Of a stretch of DNA of 15,222 nucleotides, positions 1 to 6,964 are shown one piece after another. The translations under genes and the position numbers were made by a program. This DNA comes from an uncultured Porphyromonas sp. GTDB lineage: Bacteria > Bacteroidota > Bacteroidia > Bacteroidales > Porphyromonadaceae. The stretch lies in NCBI GenBank assembly GCA_900554935.1, contig USJF01000014.1, positions 1 to 15,222 on the forward strand, given 5' to 3'. How positions within the stretch are numbered: the stretch's first letter is position 1; every line of letters begins with the position of its first letter. The notes beneath the pieces were generated by a model. It ran no database searches. It saw only the letters and a program-made list of their open reading frames with translations, and had not been told where the DNA came from.

Positions 1-455
1 TAGAGGTGCTTCCTGTAGCGGCACTTCACGGGGCGGGTATTGCCTATATCGCGGAGAGAGTGGAGGCACTTTTGCCTGATTCGCCTCCCTATTTTGAGGA
101 GGATGCTCTCACGGATCGGCCGGCTCGCTTCTTTGTCTCGGAGATTATCAGGGAGAAGGTATTCCTATACTACCAAAAGGAGGTGCCCTATGCTACGGAG
201 GTGGTGGTGCAGGAGTTTAAGGAGGAGGAAGAGCTCATCCGCATCTCTGCCAATATCTATGTGGAGAGGGAGTCGCAGAAGGGTATTTTGATAGGGCACA
301 AAGGAGCAGCTATCAAGAAGCTGGGCACGATGGCAAGGCAAGATATTGAGCGATTCTTCGAGAAGAAGGTCTTCTTGCAGCTATTCGTGAAGGTAGAGAA
401 GGAGTGGAGAAGTAGCGATAGGATGCTTCGCAACTTTGGATATAAACTAGACTAA
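1..455 (+). CDS. era: GTPase Era, C-terminal part (5' end outside window)
   Basis: Era is a GTPase that binds the 3' end of 16S rRNA and assists 30S subunit maturation at the inner face of the membrane. The window opens inside the gene. The frame is open from base 3 with no stop, so the GTP-binding domain lies upstream and the GTG at position 6 is an internal valine, not a start. About 150 residues are visible. First comes the end of the G domain, with a VAALHG stretch at the place of the family's SA-type G5 motif. It is followed by the Era-typical LTDRPARF and EIIREK segments. The type II KH domain contains GILIGHKGAAIKKLG, with GHKG as the GxxG RNA-binding loop. The C-terminus, near RNFGYKLD, is typical of the family. 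The gene der starts 23 nt downstream on the same strand, so co-transcription is likely. Confidence 0.95.
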   Translation, partial: EVLPVAALHGAGIAYIAERVEALLPDSPPYFEEDALTDRPARFFVSEIIREKVFLYYQKEVPYATEVVVQEFKEEEELIRISANIYVERESQKGILIGHKGAAIKKLGTMARQDIERFFEKKVFLQLFVKVEKEWRSSDRMLRNFGYKLD

Positions 456-478
456 GAAAAGAAAGAGAGGTATAAGAC

Positions 479-1804
479 ATGGCAAGTAATAATCTGGTAG
501 CTATAGTGGGGCAACCCAATGTGGGGAAGTCGTCGCTATTCAATCGTCTCACTAAGAGCCGAACAGCTATCGTCACCGATGAGCCTGGCACTACGCGCGA
601 CCGCCAATATGGTAGGTCGGAGTGGAATGGCGTCACTTTTTCGGTGGTAGATACTGGTGGATGGGTGGAAAACTCGGATGATGTCTTTGAGGAGGAGATC
701 AATCGACAAGTGGAAATCGCTATTGAGGAGGCCGATCTTATCCTTTTTATGGTAGATATTCAGGCGGGACTGGGTGACCTAGACCAGTCTGTGGCTCAGC
801 TACTGCGGCAGACGAGCAAACCGGTATTGCTGGTGGCGAATAAGTCGGACAACTTTAATATGGAGGTGTATGCGGCGGAGTTTTACAAGCTGGGGCTGGG
901 GGACCCAATTCCGATCTCTGCTATCAACGGCACGGGGACTGGCGAACTTCTTGACCTACTGGTGAAGTCGCTCCCTGAGACAAGTGAGGAGGCGGAAGAA
1001 GAACTGACTTACCCTCGAATTGCGGTGGTAGGCCGACCTAATGCTGGGAAGTCGTCGCTCATCAATGCCTTTCTAGGTGAGGAGCGACACATTGTCACCG
1101 ACGTGGCTGGTACCACTCGCGACTCTATCTATACGCATTATAATAAGTTCGGTCACGAGTTTAGCCTTGTAGATACTGCCGGTATCCGTAAGCGGGGCAA
1201 GGTGAATGAGGATCTGGAGTACTACTCGGTGCTTCGGAGTATCCGTGCGATTGAAAATAGCGATGTCTGTATCTTGATGCTGGATGCGACAAAGGGAATT
1301 GAGGGGCAAGACCTCAATATATTCTCTATCATTCAACGGAATAAGAAGGGGCTAATCGTTTGTGTCAATAAGTGGGACTTGATAGAGGAGAAGAGCCAAA
1401 AGGTGATGAATGGATATATCGAAGCGATACGAGGGCGACTGGCCCCTTTCGTGGACTTCCCTATCTTATTTATCTCGGCTGTGGAGAAGCAACGCATCCT
1501 CAAGGTGCTAGACCTGGCTCAAGAGATATTCGACAAGCGAAAGAAACGCATCCCTACTGCCAAACTCAATAGCACGCTCCTCCCTATCATCGAGAAGACA
1601 CCACCGCCAGCCAATAAGGGTAAGTACATCAAGATAAAGTATGTAACGATGCTCCCCAAGGTACAGGTACCTAGCTTCGTCTTTTTCTGTAACCTACCTC
1701 AGTGGGTCAAGGAACCTTATAAGCGCTTTCTGGAGAATCAAGTGCGTAGTAACTGGGACTTCTCCGGCACACCTATTAATATATTCATCAGAGATAAAAA
1801 GTAG
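479..1804 (+). CDS. der: Ribosome-assembly GTPase Der (EngA), double G domain
   Basis: Der is an essential GTPase with two tandem G domains that helps assemble the 50S ribosomal subunit. Both domains are intact in this 441-residue protein. The first has GQPNVGKS at residues 11-18, DTGG at 58-61 and NKSD at 121-124. The second has GRPNAGKS at 185-192, DTAG at 232-235 and NKWD at 297-300. A C-terminal KH-like domain runs from about residue 355 to the end. The length is normal for the family. The ATG at 479 is preceded by a purine-rich AAAGAGAGG about 7 nt upstream, which supports this start. The gene lies between era and a TetR regulator, and placing two ribosome-assembly GTPases together is functionally coherent. 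Third codon positions favour G, unlike genes later in the same block. Confidence 0.97.
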   Translation: MASNNLVAIVGQPNVGKSSLFNRLTKSRTAIVTDEPGTTRDRQYGRSEWNGVTFSVVDTGGWVENSDDVFEEEINRQVEIAIEEADLILFMVDIQAGLGDLDQSVAQLLRQTSKPVLLVANKSDNFNMEVYAAEFYKLGLGDPIPISAINGTGTGELLDLLVKSLPETSEEAEEELTYPRIAVVGRPNAGKSSLINAFLGEERHIVTDVAGTTRDSIYTHYNKFGHEFSLVDTAGIRKRGKVNEDLEYYSVLRSIRAIENSDVCILMLDATKGIEGQDLNIFSIIQRNKKGLIVCVNKWDLIEEKSQKVMNGYIEAIRGRLAPFVDFPILFISAVEKQRILKVLDLAQEIFDKRKKRIPTAKLNSTLLPIIEKTPPPANKGKYIKIKYVTMLPKVQVPSFVFFCNLPQWVKEPYKRFLENQVRSNWDFSGTPINIFIRDKK

Positions 1805-1809
1805 CAACG

Positions 1810-2394
1810 GTGGCGATAGATAGGACAAGACAGAAGTTTATAGAGGTAGCTAGAGACCTCTTTGCTGAGCAAGGGTACCACGCCACGACCATGAATGCTA
1901 TCGCCGTAGCAGCAGGCAAAGGGCGCCGGACGCTTTACAATTACTTCGGCACCAAGAGCGATGTCTACCTCGCCGTGATACAAGGCGAGCTACAAGTGCT
2001 CTATGAGGAGCTGAAGGAGTTTGTGGACCAGCCGATGAATGGGATAGCCAAGCTGATGCTCTTTATTGCGAAGCGAGAGCGGGCCGTCAATGAGGTGGTA
2101 CAGCGTAATGGCACTCTGGAGGCAGAGTTCTTCAACGACATTGCCACGGTAGAGCGCGCTCGTATGCGGTTTGACGTACTAGAGCGTCGGCTGATACAGA
2201 AGATACTGACCGATGGGGTAGCAGATGGCTCCTTTAGGCATATAGATATCCGCACGAGCGCTGTGCTGATCCACGCTTGCCTTAAGGGGCTAGAGGTGCC
2301 TTTTATCCGCGGACAATTGGGACGTACAGAGAAGGCAGTGACACAGACCTACCGTGTGGTGCGGAGCTTACTAATGGAAGGATTACAAAAATAA
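1810..2394 (+). CDS. TetR/AcrR-family transcriptional regulator
   Basis: This is a 194-residue one-component regulator of the TetR family. The N-terminal helix-turn-helix spans about residues 5-50. Its ARDLFAEQGYHATTMNAIA run is followed by GRRTLYNYFGTKSDVY, the usual TetR recognition-helix and YxxFxxK region. The C-terminal part is helical and shows no ligand signature that I recognise. Translation probably starts at GTG 1810, since no ATG in frame would keep the whole helix-turn-helix. The gene begins 6 nt after the der stop and ends 14 nt before the FabG-type gene, so it is sandwiched in the operon. A role in controlling the adjacent fatty-acid reductase, or itself, is plausible from context only. 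I see no clear TetR operator in the short junctions. Confidence 0.9.
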   Translation: MAIDRTRQKFIEVARDLFAEQGYHATTMNAIAVAAGKGRRTLYNYFGTKSDVYLAVIQGELQVLYEELKEFVDQPMNGIAKLMLFIAKRERAVNEVVQRNGTLEAEFFNDIATVERARMRFDVLERRLIQKILTDGVADGSFRHIDIRTSAVLIHACLKGLEVPFIRGQLGRTEKAVTQTYRVVRSLLMEGLQK

Positions 2395-2408
2395 CAAGCA
2401 ATAGACAG

Positions 2409-3158
2409 ATGAATGAAATACTAAAAGGCAAAGTAGCCATCGTAACGGGAGGAAGTAGAGGAATCGGCAGAGCCATAGCTACCGAGCTGGCAAAGCTAGG
2501 TGCTGATATAGCCTTTACGGGGCGTTCGCTCAATGAAAATACCCGTAGCCTAGAGGAAGAGCTTAGTCAGCTCGGCATAAAGGTAAAGGCCTATGCCACC
2601 GACGCTGCCGACCACGACGCAGCTAAAGCTTTTGTAGAAGAGGTACTCAAAGAATTTGGCAAGATAGATATCCTAGTTAATAATGCCGGCATCACCAAAG
2701 ATACCTTACTGATGCGCATGACCGAGGAGCAGTGGGACGATGTGCTTAGAGTCAATCTCAAGAGCGCCTTCAATCTCACTCAGGCGGTGACTATGCCGAT
2801 GATGAAGGCACGCAGTGGTGCCATCATCAATATCTCCTCAGTCGTAGGCGTGACAGGCAATGCTGGGCAGGCCAATTATGCCGCCTCCAAGGCGGGGTTA
2901 CTCGGATTTACCAAGTCAGTAGCCAAAGAGCTAGGCTCCAGAGGCATCCGAATCAATGCAGTAGCCCCCGGCTTTATCCGTACCGATATGACCGATGTGC
3001 TAGATGAAAAAGTGGTAGCAGAGTGGAGTAAGTCGATTGCCCTACATCGCCCTGGAGAGGCAAAAGAGGTAGCACAAGTGGTAGCCTTCCTCGCCTCCGA
3101 TGCCGCCTCGTATATTACAGGCCAGACCATCAATGTCTGCGGAGGGATGGTGATGTAA
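2409..3158 (+). CDS. fabG: 3-oxoacyl-[acyl-carrier-protein] reductase, FabG type
   Basis: This is a short-chain dehydrogenase/reductase that reduces 3-oxoacyl-ACP with NADPH in the elongation cycle of cytoplasmic type II fatty-acid synthesis. All the classical motifs are present in its 249 residues: the cofactor loop TGGSRGIG at 13-20, NNAG at 91-94, the tetrad Asn116, Ser144 in NISSVVG, and Tyr157 and Lys161 in NYAASKAG. The C-terminal segment includes VAPGFIRTDMT and ITGQTINVCGGM, which are typical of FabG rather than a generic dehydrogenase. The ATG at 2409 follows an AT-rich stretch 14 nt after the regulator gene. Other SDR enzymes share the fold, so acyl-ACP as substrate is inferred from the motif set and from overall similarity to FabG. 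Confidence 0.93.
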   Translation: MNEILKGKVAIVTGGSRGIGRAIATELAKLGADIAFTGRSLNENTRSLEEELSQLGIKVKAYATDAADHDAAKAFVEEVLKEFGKIDILVNNAGITKDTLLMRMTEEQWDDVLRVNLKSAFNLTQAVTMPMMKARSGAIINISSVVGVTGNAGQANYAASKAGLLGFTKSVAKELGSRGIRINAVAPGFIRTDMTDVLDEKVVAEWSKSIALHRPGEAKEVAQVVAFLASDAASYITGQTINVCGGMVM

Positions 3159-3230
3159 TTCACCTCCCCCGCTACCGTATGCCACGATAGTTTTAGCTGC
3201 CTACCATTCCGACTCGTTATGATCAGGTAA

Positions 3231-3244
3231 CTATTCACTATTCA
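3231..3244 (+). repeat. Two perfect 7-bp direct repeats before the sulP start
   Basis: CTATTCA occurs twice head to tail, followed by a degenerate CTCATT, ending 6 nt before the sulP ATG. It lies where the ribosome would bind. It may be chance or a slippage-prone tract. The rest of the 92-nt gap between fabG and sulP shows no clear promoter or terminator. Confidence 0.5.
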
Positions 3245-3250
3245 CTCATT

Positions 3251-4948
3251 ATGAAAAATAGACTTGTTCCACAGTTATTTAAGGATCTTAGGGACTATAA
3301 TAAGGATACCTTTCTCAAAGACCTCACCGCTGGTATCATTGTAGGTGTGGTGGCACTTCCGCTTGCCATCGCCTTTGGTATTGCCAGTGGTGTATCTCCT
3401 ACAGAGGGACTGATCACCGCCATCATCGGTGGCTTCCTAGTTTCCCTCCTTGGCGGAAGCAAAGTACAGATCGGAGGGCCCACCGGTGCCTTTATCGTCA
3501 TCGTCTTCGGCATTATCCAGAAGCACGGTATCGATGGGCTAGCACTCGCCACCATAATGGCAGGGGTGATGCTAGTGCTTCTAGGTACTTTGCGGCTAGG
3601 GTCCTTGATAAAGTTTGTTCCCTACCCCATCATCGTCGGCTTCACCGCAGGTATCGCCGTCACCATCTTCACCACACAGGTCAAAGATCTATTTGGGCTA
3701 CAAGTCAGCCAACTACCCGGCGACTTCCTTGGCAAATGGGAAGCCTATATCAGCGCTTTTGGCACCACCTCCTGGGTCGCCCTCTTATTTGGTATCGTTG
3801 CCATCGCCATCATCGTATTAGTCCCGAAGATCAATAAAAACCTACCCAGCTCCCTCATCGCTCTCATCGTCCTCACCCTTGTGAGCGTACTCCTCGGCTA
3901 CCTCGGCTTCGCTCGACCAGAGAATATCGGAGACCGCTATACCATTGAAGCAGGGTTGCCTAGCCTCGTGATGCCAGTGGTGAGTATAGAGCGACTACAG
4001 CAGCTCTTTCCCGCCGCCTTTACCATCGCTATGCTAGGCGCCATTGAGAGCCTTCTCTCCGCCTCCGTTGCCGATGGTGTAATCGGGGCGAAGAGCGACT
4101 CCAATATGGAGCTCGTAGGTCAAGGTGTAGCCAATATCGTCGTCCCCTTCTTTGGAGGAATTCCAGTGACCGGTGCCATCGCCCGTACTATGACCAATAT
4201 CAATAATGGTGGGCGCACTCCCATTGCCGGCATTATCCATGCAGTGGTATTGCTCCTGATATTACTGGTACTCTCCCCACTCACCAGCCATATTCCTATG
4301 GCAGTACTAGCCGGCGTACTGGTAGTAGTCTCCTACAATATGAGTGGTTGGCGCTCCTTCATCGCCATCTTCAAAGGGCCAAAAGGCGACTCCCTCGTGA
4401 TGGTCATCACCTTCCTCCTCACCGTATTGATAGACCTCACCGTAGCAATAGGTATCGGCATGGTACTTGCCATTCTGATCCTGCTAAAGCGGGTGCTAGA
4501 TGCTTCAGAAATCAATCTGATCGACGACAAGAATAGGCACCCAGAGTCCATCAAACTCGATCTCCCAAAATGCGTAGAAGTGTACGAAATCGAGGGGCCA
4601 TTCTTCTTCGGCATCGCCAATAGATTTGATGAGACGATGCGGAATATGCCTGGCGATCCACACGTGCGGATCATCCGAATGCGTATGGTACCCTTTGTGG
4701 ATACCACTGCTATACACAACCTCACCACCATGATCCAGCTACACAAGGAGTCCCGCACACAGATCATACTTAGTGGTGTACAACCAGCCGTATTAGAGAC
4801 CCTCCGACAAGGGGGTGTAGTAGAGCTACTTGGTGAGGAAAACGTAACCCCACACATATCACTAGCAGTGGAGCGAGCTATGGACTTCCTCAAGACCCAC
4901 TACCCCCACGACTACGAGCAATGGACCAAGAAGCATGCAGATAGGTAA
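3251..4948 (+). CDS. SulP-family anion transporter with C-terminal STAS domain
   Basis: This 565-residue integral membrane protein is of the SLC26/SulP type and moves sulfate, bicarbonate or related anions across the inner membrane. The N-terminal core (about residues 20-415) is a long series of hydrophobic segments. It carries family signatures: LTAGIIVGVVALPLAIAFG near the start, the QIGGPTGAF stretch at 73-81, IESLLSASVADG at 265-276, and a GGIPVTGAIAR region with RTPIAGIIHA at 302-331. A cytoplasmic STAS domain follows from about 435 to 547, with VPFVDTTAIHNL around residue 480 as its conserved Asp/Thr loop. Length and domain order are normal. The substrate cannot be read from the sequence. 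The 3' end overlaps the next gene by 14 nt, which suggests translational coupling. Confidence 0.93.
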   Translation: MKNRLVPQLFKDLRDYNKDTFLKDLTAGIIVGVVALPLAIAFGIASGVSPTEGLITAIIGGFLVSLLGGSKVQIGGPTGAFIVIVFGIIQKHGIDGLALATIMAGVMLVLLGTLRLGSLIKFVPYPIIVGFTAGIAVTIFTTQVKDLFGLQVSQLPGDFLGKWEAYISAFGTTSWVALLFGIVAIAIIVLVPKINKNLPSSLIALIVLTLVSVLLGYLGFARPENIGDRYTIEAGLPSLVMPVVSIERLQQLFPAAFTIAMLGAIESLLSASVADGVIGAKSDSNMELVGQGVANIVVPFFGGIPVTGAIARTMTNINNGGRTPIAGIIHAVVLLLILLVLSPLTSHIPMAVLAGVLVVVSYNMSGWRSFIAIFKGPKGDSLVMVITFLLTVLIDLTVAIGIGMVLAILILLKRVLDASEINLIDDKNRHPESIKLDLPKCVEVYEIEGPFFFGIANRFDETMRNMPGDPHVRIIRMRMVPFVDTTAIHNLTTMIQLHKESRTQIILSGVQPAVLETLRQGGVVELLGEENVTPHISLAVERAMDFLKTHYPHDYEQWTKKHADR

Positions 4949-5924
4949 TATAGATCTAGGCTACCGCCCACTATTCCTCGCCCCGATGGAAGACGTCACC
5001 GACGCCTCCTTCAGGCTACTGGCACGTGAATTCGGTGCCAGCATCGTCGTAACAGAGTTTGTCAATGCCGATGCCATCGTCCGCTCCGTCCCTAGCACCC
5101 TTCGGAAGATGGAGGTAGCGGATGAAGAGCGACCAGTAGCGATACAGCTCTATGGCCGCGACCCCCAGACCATGGCAGAGGCAGCTAAAGTAGCAGAAGA
5201 GGCAAGGCCTGAGCTGATCGACCTCAACTTCGGATGCCCCGTGAAGAAAGTGGCAGGCAAAGGAGCTGGTGCAGGAATGCTACGTGATATTCCACTGATG
5301 CTGGAGATCATTCGCTCCGTAGCAAAAGCGGTAGAGCTACCCGTCACCGTCAAGACGCGACTTGGCTGGGATAGCGACCATATCATCATCGAGGAACTAG
5401 CAGAGCAGATCCAAGAGGCAGGGGCCCAAGCCCTCACTATCCACGGCCGTACCCGAAGCCAGATGTACAAGGGTGAAGCCGATTGGGCTCCCATCGCCCG
5501 AGTGAAGCAAAACCCCAATATCGTCATACCTATCATCGGCAATGGAGATGTGACGAGTGGTGAGATAGCCCTCCAGAGGTTCGAGACCACAGGAGTAGAT
5601 GCAGTAATGATAGGCAGAGGGGCTATCGGTCAGCCCTGGATCTTTGAGGAGATGAGGGCACGCCTCGACGGTAAAGAAGTACCGCAACACACCACAGAGT
5701 GGTACGTAGAGGTGCTTAAGCGAATGCTACACGAGAGTATCGTTAAGTGCCAGAACGAACTCAAAGGCATCCTCCACTTCCGCCGACATCTTGCCATTAC
5801 CCCCCTATTCAAAGGGATTCCCGACTTCAAGAGCCACCGTGTAGCAATGCTCCGCACCAATACCGAAGTAGAGCTCCTACAACTCATAGACCAAGCAACA
5901 GAGATGATTCCACAAGAGAAATAG
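4935..5924 (+). CDS. dusB: tRNA-dihydrouridine synthase (DusB-like)
   Basis: This is an FMN-dependent enzyme that reduces specific uridines in the tRNA D-loop to dihydrouridine. The 329-residue protein shows the Dus TIM-barrel motifs in order: APMEDVTDASFRLL at 16-29, LNFGCPVKKVAGKGAG with catalytic Cys101, TVKTRLGWD, IHGRTRSQMYKGEADW, GNGDV and GRGAIGQPWIF. A helical C-terminal domain follows. The ATG at 4935 lies inside the end of the sulP gene in another frame and gives a normal N-terminus (IGNIDLGYRPLFLAPM). No later start would keep the first strand. The subfamily call (DusB rather than DusA or DusC) rests on general resemblance and is less certain than the enzyme class. The gene is last in the block and is followed by a repeat element. 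Confidence 0.93.
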   Translation: MQIGNIDLGYRPLFLAPMEDVTDASFRLLAREFGASIVVTEFVNADAIVRSVPSTLRKMEVADEERPVAIQLYGRDPQTMAEAAKVAEEARPELIDLNFGCPVKKVAGKGAGAGMLRDIPLMLEIIRSVAKAVELPVTVKTRLGWDSDHIIIEELAEQIQEAGAQALTIHGRTRSQMYKGEADWAPIARVKQNPNIVIPIIGNGDVTSGEIALQRFETTGVDAVMIGRGAIGQPWIFEEMRARLDGKEVPQHTTEWYVEVLKRMLHESIVKCQNELKGILHFRRHLAITPLFKGIPDFKSHRVAMLRTNTEVELLQLIDQATEMIPQEK

Positions 5925-5974
5925 GCTAGGTCTCTTTGCATGACATGTAACCTATTGTAATTCAAGCCTGTGCC

Positions 5975-5984
5975 CAATCGATTG
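5975..5984. repeat. 10-bp perfect palindrome at the repeat-array edge
   Basis: CAATCGATTG is a perfect palindrome that directly abuts the first 23-bp unit. Its left half is the inverse of the CGATTG that starts at the other edge of the array (6122-6127). It could be the small inverted-repeat end of the element. Confidence 0.55.
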
Positions 5985-6122
5985 CCGAGTTACAAACTCA
6001 GCAATCACGGAGTTACAAACTAAGTAAATGCGGAGTTACAAACTAAGCAAATGCGGAGTTACAAACTAAGCAAATGCGGAGTTACAAACTCGACAAATGC
6101 TAAGTTGCGATCTCGTCAAAAC
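5985..6122. repeat. Six tandem 23-bp repeats without spacers
   Basis: The period is exactly 23 across six units starting at 5985, 6008, 6031, 6054, 6077 and 6100. The shared core is GGAGTTACAAACTAAG followed by CAAATG. Units 3 and 4 are identical, units 2 and 5 differ slightly, and the outer units 1 and 6 are degenerate, as is usual in tandem arrays. Each core contains AGTT-ACA-AACT, a short inverted repeat. In units 1 and 5 it lengthens to GAGTT-ACA-AACTC. It is not a CRISPR array, because there are no unique spacers. The period is not a multiple of three and the frames hit stops, so it is not coding. Confidence 0.93.
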
Positions 6123-6186
6123 GATTGATATAACACCCTGTATATTAGGACATTATAGCTCCTACAAGACATCCCTATATTTCCTT

Positions 6187-6210
6187 AATGAGACTATTAA
6201 CAGTCTCATT
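6187..6210. terminator. Perfect 9-bp hairpin in the element tail
   Basis: AATGAGACT (6187-6195) and AGTCTCATT (6202-6210) form a perfect inverted repeat around a 6-nt loop. It lies between the ends of two convergent genes, so it may act as a terminator for either. The following GTCTTT is only weakly U-rich, so it may equally be a structural part of the repeat element. Confidence 0.45.
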
Positions 6211-6248
6211 GTCTTTAAGCGGATACGTGTCGGAGTGGCGAAAACGCT

Positions 6249-6260
6249 CCTCGGCCGAGG
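6249..6260. repeat. 12-bp perfect GC-rich palindrome
   Basis: CCTCGGCCGAGG is fully self-complementary and is followed by TCTTTCTTC. It is the most GC-rich spot in an otherwise AT-rich stretch and sits near the distal end of the repeat element. It could be a terminator-like stem or an element end. Confidence 0.45.
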
Positions 6261-6294
6261 TCTTTCTTCGTACAACATTCTCAATTTGGGATAG

Positions 6295-6570
6295 CTATTT
6301 ATCGTCGTAGTGCCCTAATACAGAAATAACAAGGACAACTAGCTCCTCATCTATAATAAGATAAACGATCCTATTTTTCTTATCTAACTTACGCGACCAG
6401 ACCTCTTTATCCCTGAAATACTTCAGTCGTTCAGGCTGGCCTATTCCCTCCCTCGGATTTACTTCCAGCTCATTAAATATCTGGACAAGTTTTTTAAGGA
6501 TGTTCTTTTGACCATTCCTAATAAGTTTCTTGTAGTCTCTTTCAGCATCTTTAGTCAGTTTGATATTCAT
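6295..6570 (-). CDS. Txe/YoeB-family mRNA interferase toxin
   Basis: This is a 91-residue type II toxin of the RelE superfamily, YoeB/Txe branch. The family cleaves mRNA at the ribosomal A site. Alignment by eye to E. coli YoeB places its catalytic residues at matching spots: Glu47 in GQPERLK (YoeB Glu46), Arg67 in KNRIVY (Arg65), and His87-Tyr88 in LGHYDDK (His83-Tyr84). WSRKLDKKNRIVYLI also matches the conserved WSRR...RLVY block. The ATG starts 10 nt after the antitoxin stop on the same strand, the usual order for this family. The catalytic set is complete, so the toxin should be active unless neutralised. The stretch is visibly more AT-rich than its flanks (23 G+C in bases 6301-6360), consistent with horizontal gain. 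Confidence 0.92.
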   Translation of the reverse strand: MNIKLTKDAERDYKKLIRNGQKNILKKLVQIFNELEVNPREGIGQPERLKYFRDKEVWSRKLDKKNRIVYLIIDEELVVLVISVLGHYDDK

Positions 6571-6580
6571 CGCCGATGCA

Positions 6581-6832
6581 CTAGAGGTTGGCTATTTCTT
6601 TTAGTTCTTTAGCTGTATAGCTAATTGTCTCACCTGCTTCATACTCTTCGATAGCAGATTGCACCATTTCCTCTAGCTCAGCTTTGCTAAATACCTTATC
6701 GCTATTTGAGACCGGCACAATACGAAATGAACCATAATCACGAGTCGTCAAAACTAAGTCCAAACCGTCAAGTGCTTTTTTCAAGTACTTTCCTTGCTTC
6801 TCTCTAAAATCTCTTGCACTAATAGTTATCAT
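6581..6832 (-). CDS. Phd/YefM-family antitoxin
   Basis: This is an 83-residue antitoxin that would bind and inhibit the adjacent YoeB-like toxin and repress their shared promoter. The N-terminus ITISARDFREKQGKYLKK is the standard Phd/YefM DNA-binding domain. It is followed by GSFRIVPV, and then by an acidic, flexible C-terminal half that would wrap the toxin. The frame is open further upstream, to about 6922. I chose the ATG at 6830-6832 because it begins exactly at the family N-terminus. It also has a purine-rich AAAAGGGG a few bases upstream and lies downstream of a good promoter that a longer start would overrun. The 10-nt gap to the toxin supports a two-gene operon. Confidence 0.92.
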   Translation of the reverse strand: MITISARDFREKQGKYLKKALDGLDLVLTTRDYGSFRIVPVSNSDKVFSKAELEEMVQSAIEEYEAGETISYTAKELKEIANL

Positions 6833-6850
6833 AGCCCCTTTTCTAGTATG

Positions 6851-6863
6851 TACCAACTTGGTA
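6851..6863. promoter_or_regulatory. Palindromic operator for the toxin-antitoxin operon
   Basis: TACCAA-C-TTGGTA is a perfect 6-bp inverted repeat around one base. It lies between the -7 box and the antitoxin start and covers the expected transcription start. That position suits autorepression by the YefM-like antitoxin. The binding itself is inferred. Confidence 0.6.
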
Positions 6864-6870
6864 TCCAATG

Positions 6871-6902
6871 CAAATATACAAGGAAAAGGTGATACTAGCA
6901 AA
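6871..6902 (-). promoter_or_regulatory. Bacteroidota-type promoter of the toxin-antitoxin operon
   Basis: Read on the minus strand, TTTG (6902-6899), a 20-nt spacer and TATATTTG (6878-6871) match the Bacteroidota sigma consensus TTTG / TAnnTTTG with 19-21 nt spacing. Transcription would start around 6862-6866, giving a leader of about 30 nt before the antitoxin. Confidence 0.7.
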
Positions 6903-6932
6903 GTATTTACAGGACCTGACACTGGAAAGATA

Positions 6933-6964
6933 TTTGCTAGGTCGGGTTATTTCACGTAACTTTG
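6933..6964 (+). promoter_or_regulatory. Bacteroidota-type promoter of the TPP-controlled receptor gene
   Basis: TTTG at 6933-6936, a 20-nt spacer and TAACTTTG at 6957-6964 fit the Bacteroidota consensus exactly. The expected start, near 6970, lies about 30 nt before the riboswitch aptamer. The promoter stands back to back with the toxin-antitoxin promoter, with about 30 nt between their -33 boxes. Confidence 0.75.

Larger units (their letters stand above)
5925..6294. mobile_element. BrickBuilt-like MITE / minisatellite element (probable)
   Basis: This 370-nt gap lies between the ends of two convergent genes. It holds a short leader, six head-to-tail 23-bp repeats without spacers, and a tail of about 170 nt rich in hairpins. 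That layout matches the published description of the P. gingivalis BrickBuilt MITE: a 23-nt minisatellite without spacers, with leader and tail subunits carrying small inverted repeats, always intergenic. I see CAATCG at 5975-5980 and its inverse CGATTG at 6122-6127 bracketing the array. I cannot compare the actual base sequence with the published family, and the outer boundaries are not defined by a clear target duplication. No transposase is present, as expected for a MITE. Confidence 0.6.

Noticed and set aside
4333..4893. 186-codon minus-strand open frame inside sulP
   Set aside because: It is a shadow of the well-supported SulP gene; the translated product is Ser/Arg-rich and resembles no family.
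5920..5956. Terminator formed by AATAGG and CCTATT after dusB
   Set aside because: Only a 6-bp AT-rich stem with a 25-nt loop and no U-run; too weak to call.
5985..6122. CRISPR array
   Set aside because: Repeats are directly contiguous at a strict 23-bp period, with no unique spacers and no cas genes nearby.
6097..6294. 65-codon plus-strand open frame
   Set aside because: It begins in the last repeat unit, runs through the hairpins, matches no family I recognise and has no start signal; the non-coding repeat element explains the region better.
6833..6922. N-terminal extension of the antitoxin upstream of ATG 6832
   Set aside because: The extension would include the promoter and operator and does not resemble the Phd/YefM N-terminus, which starts at MITISARDF.
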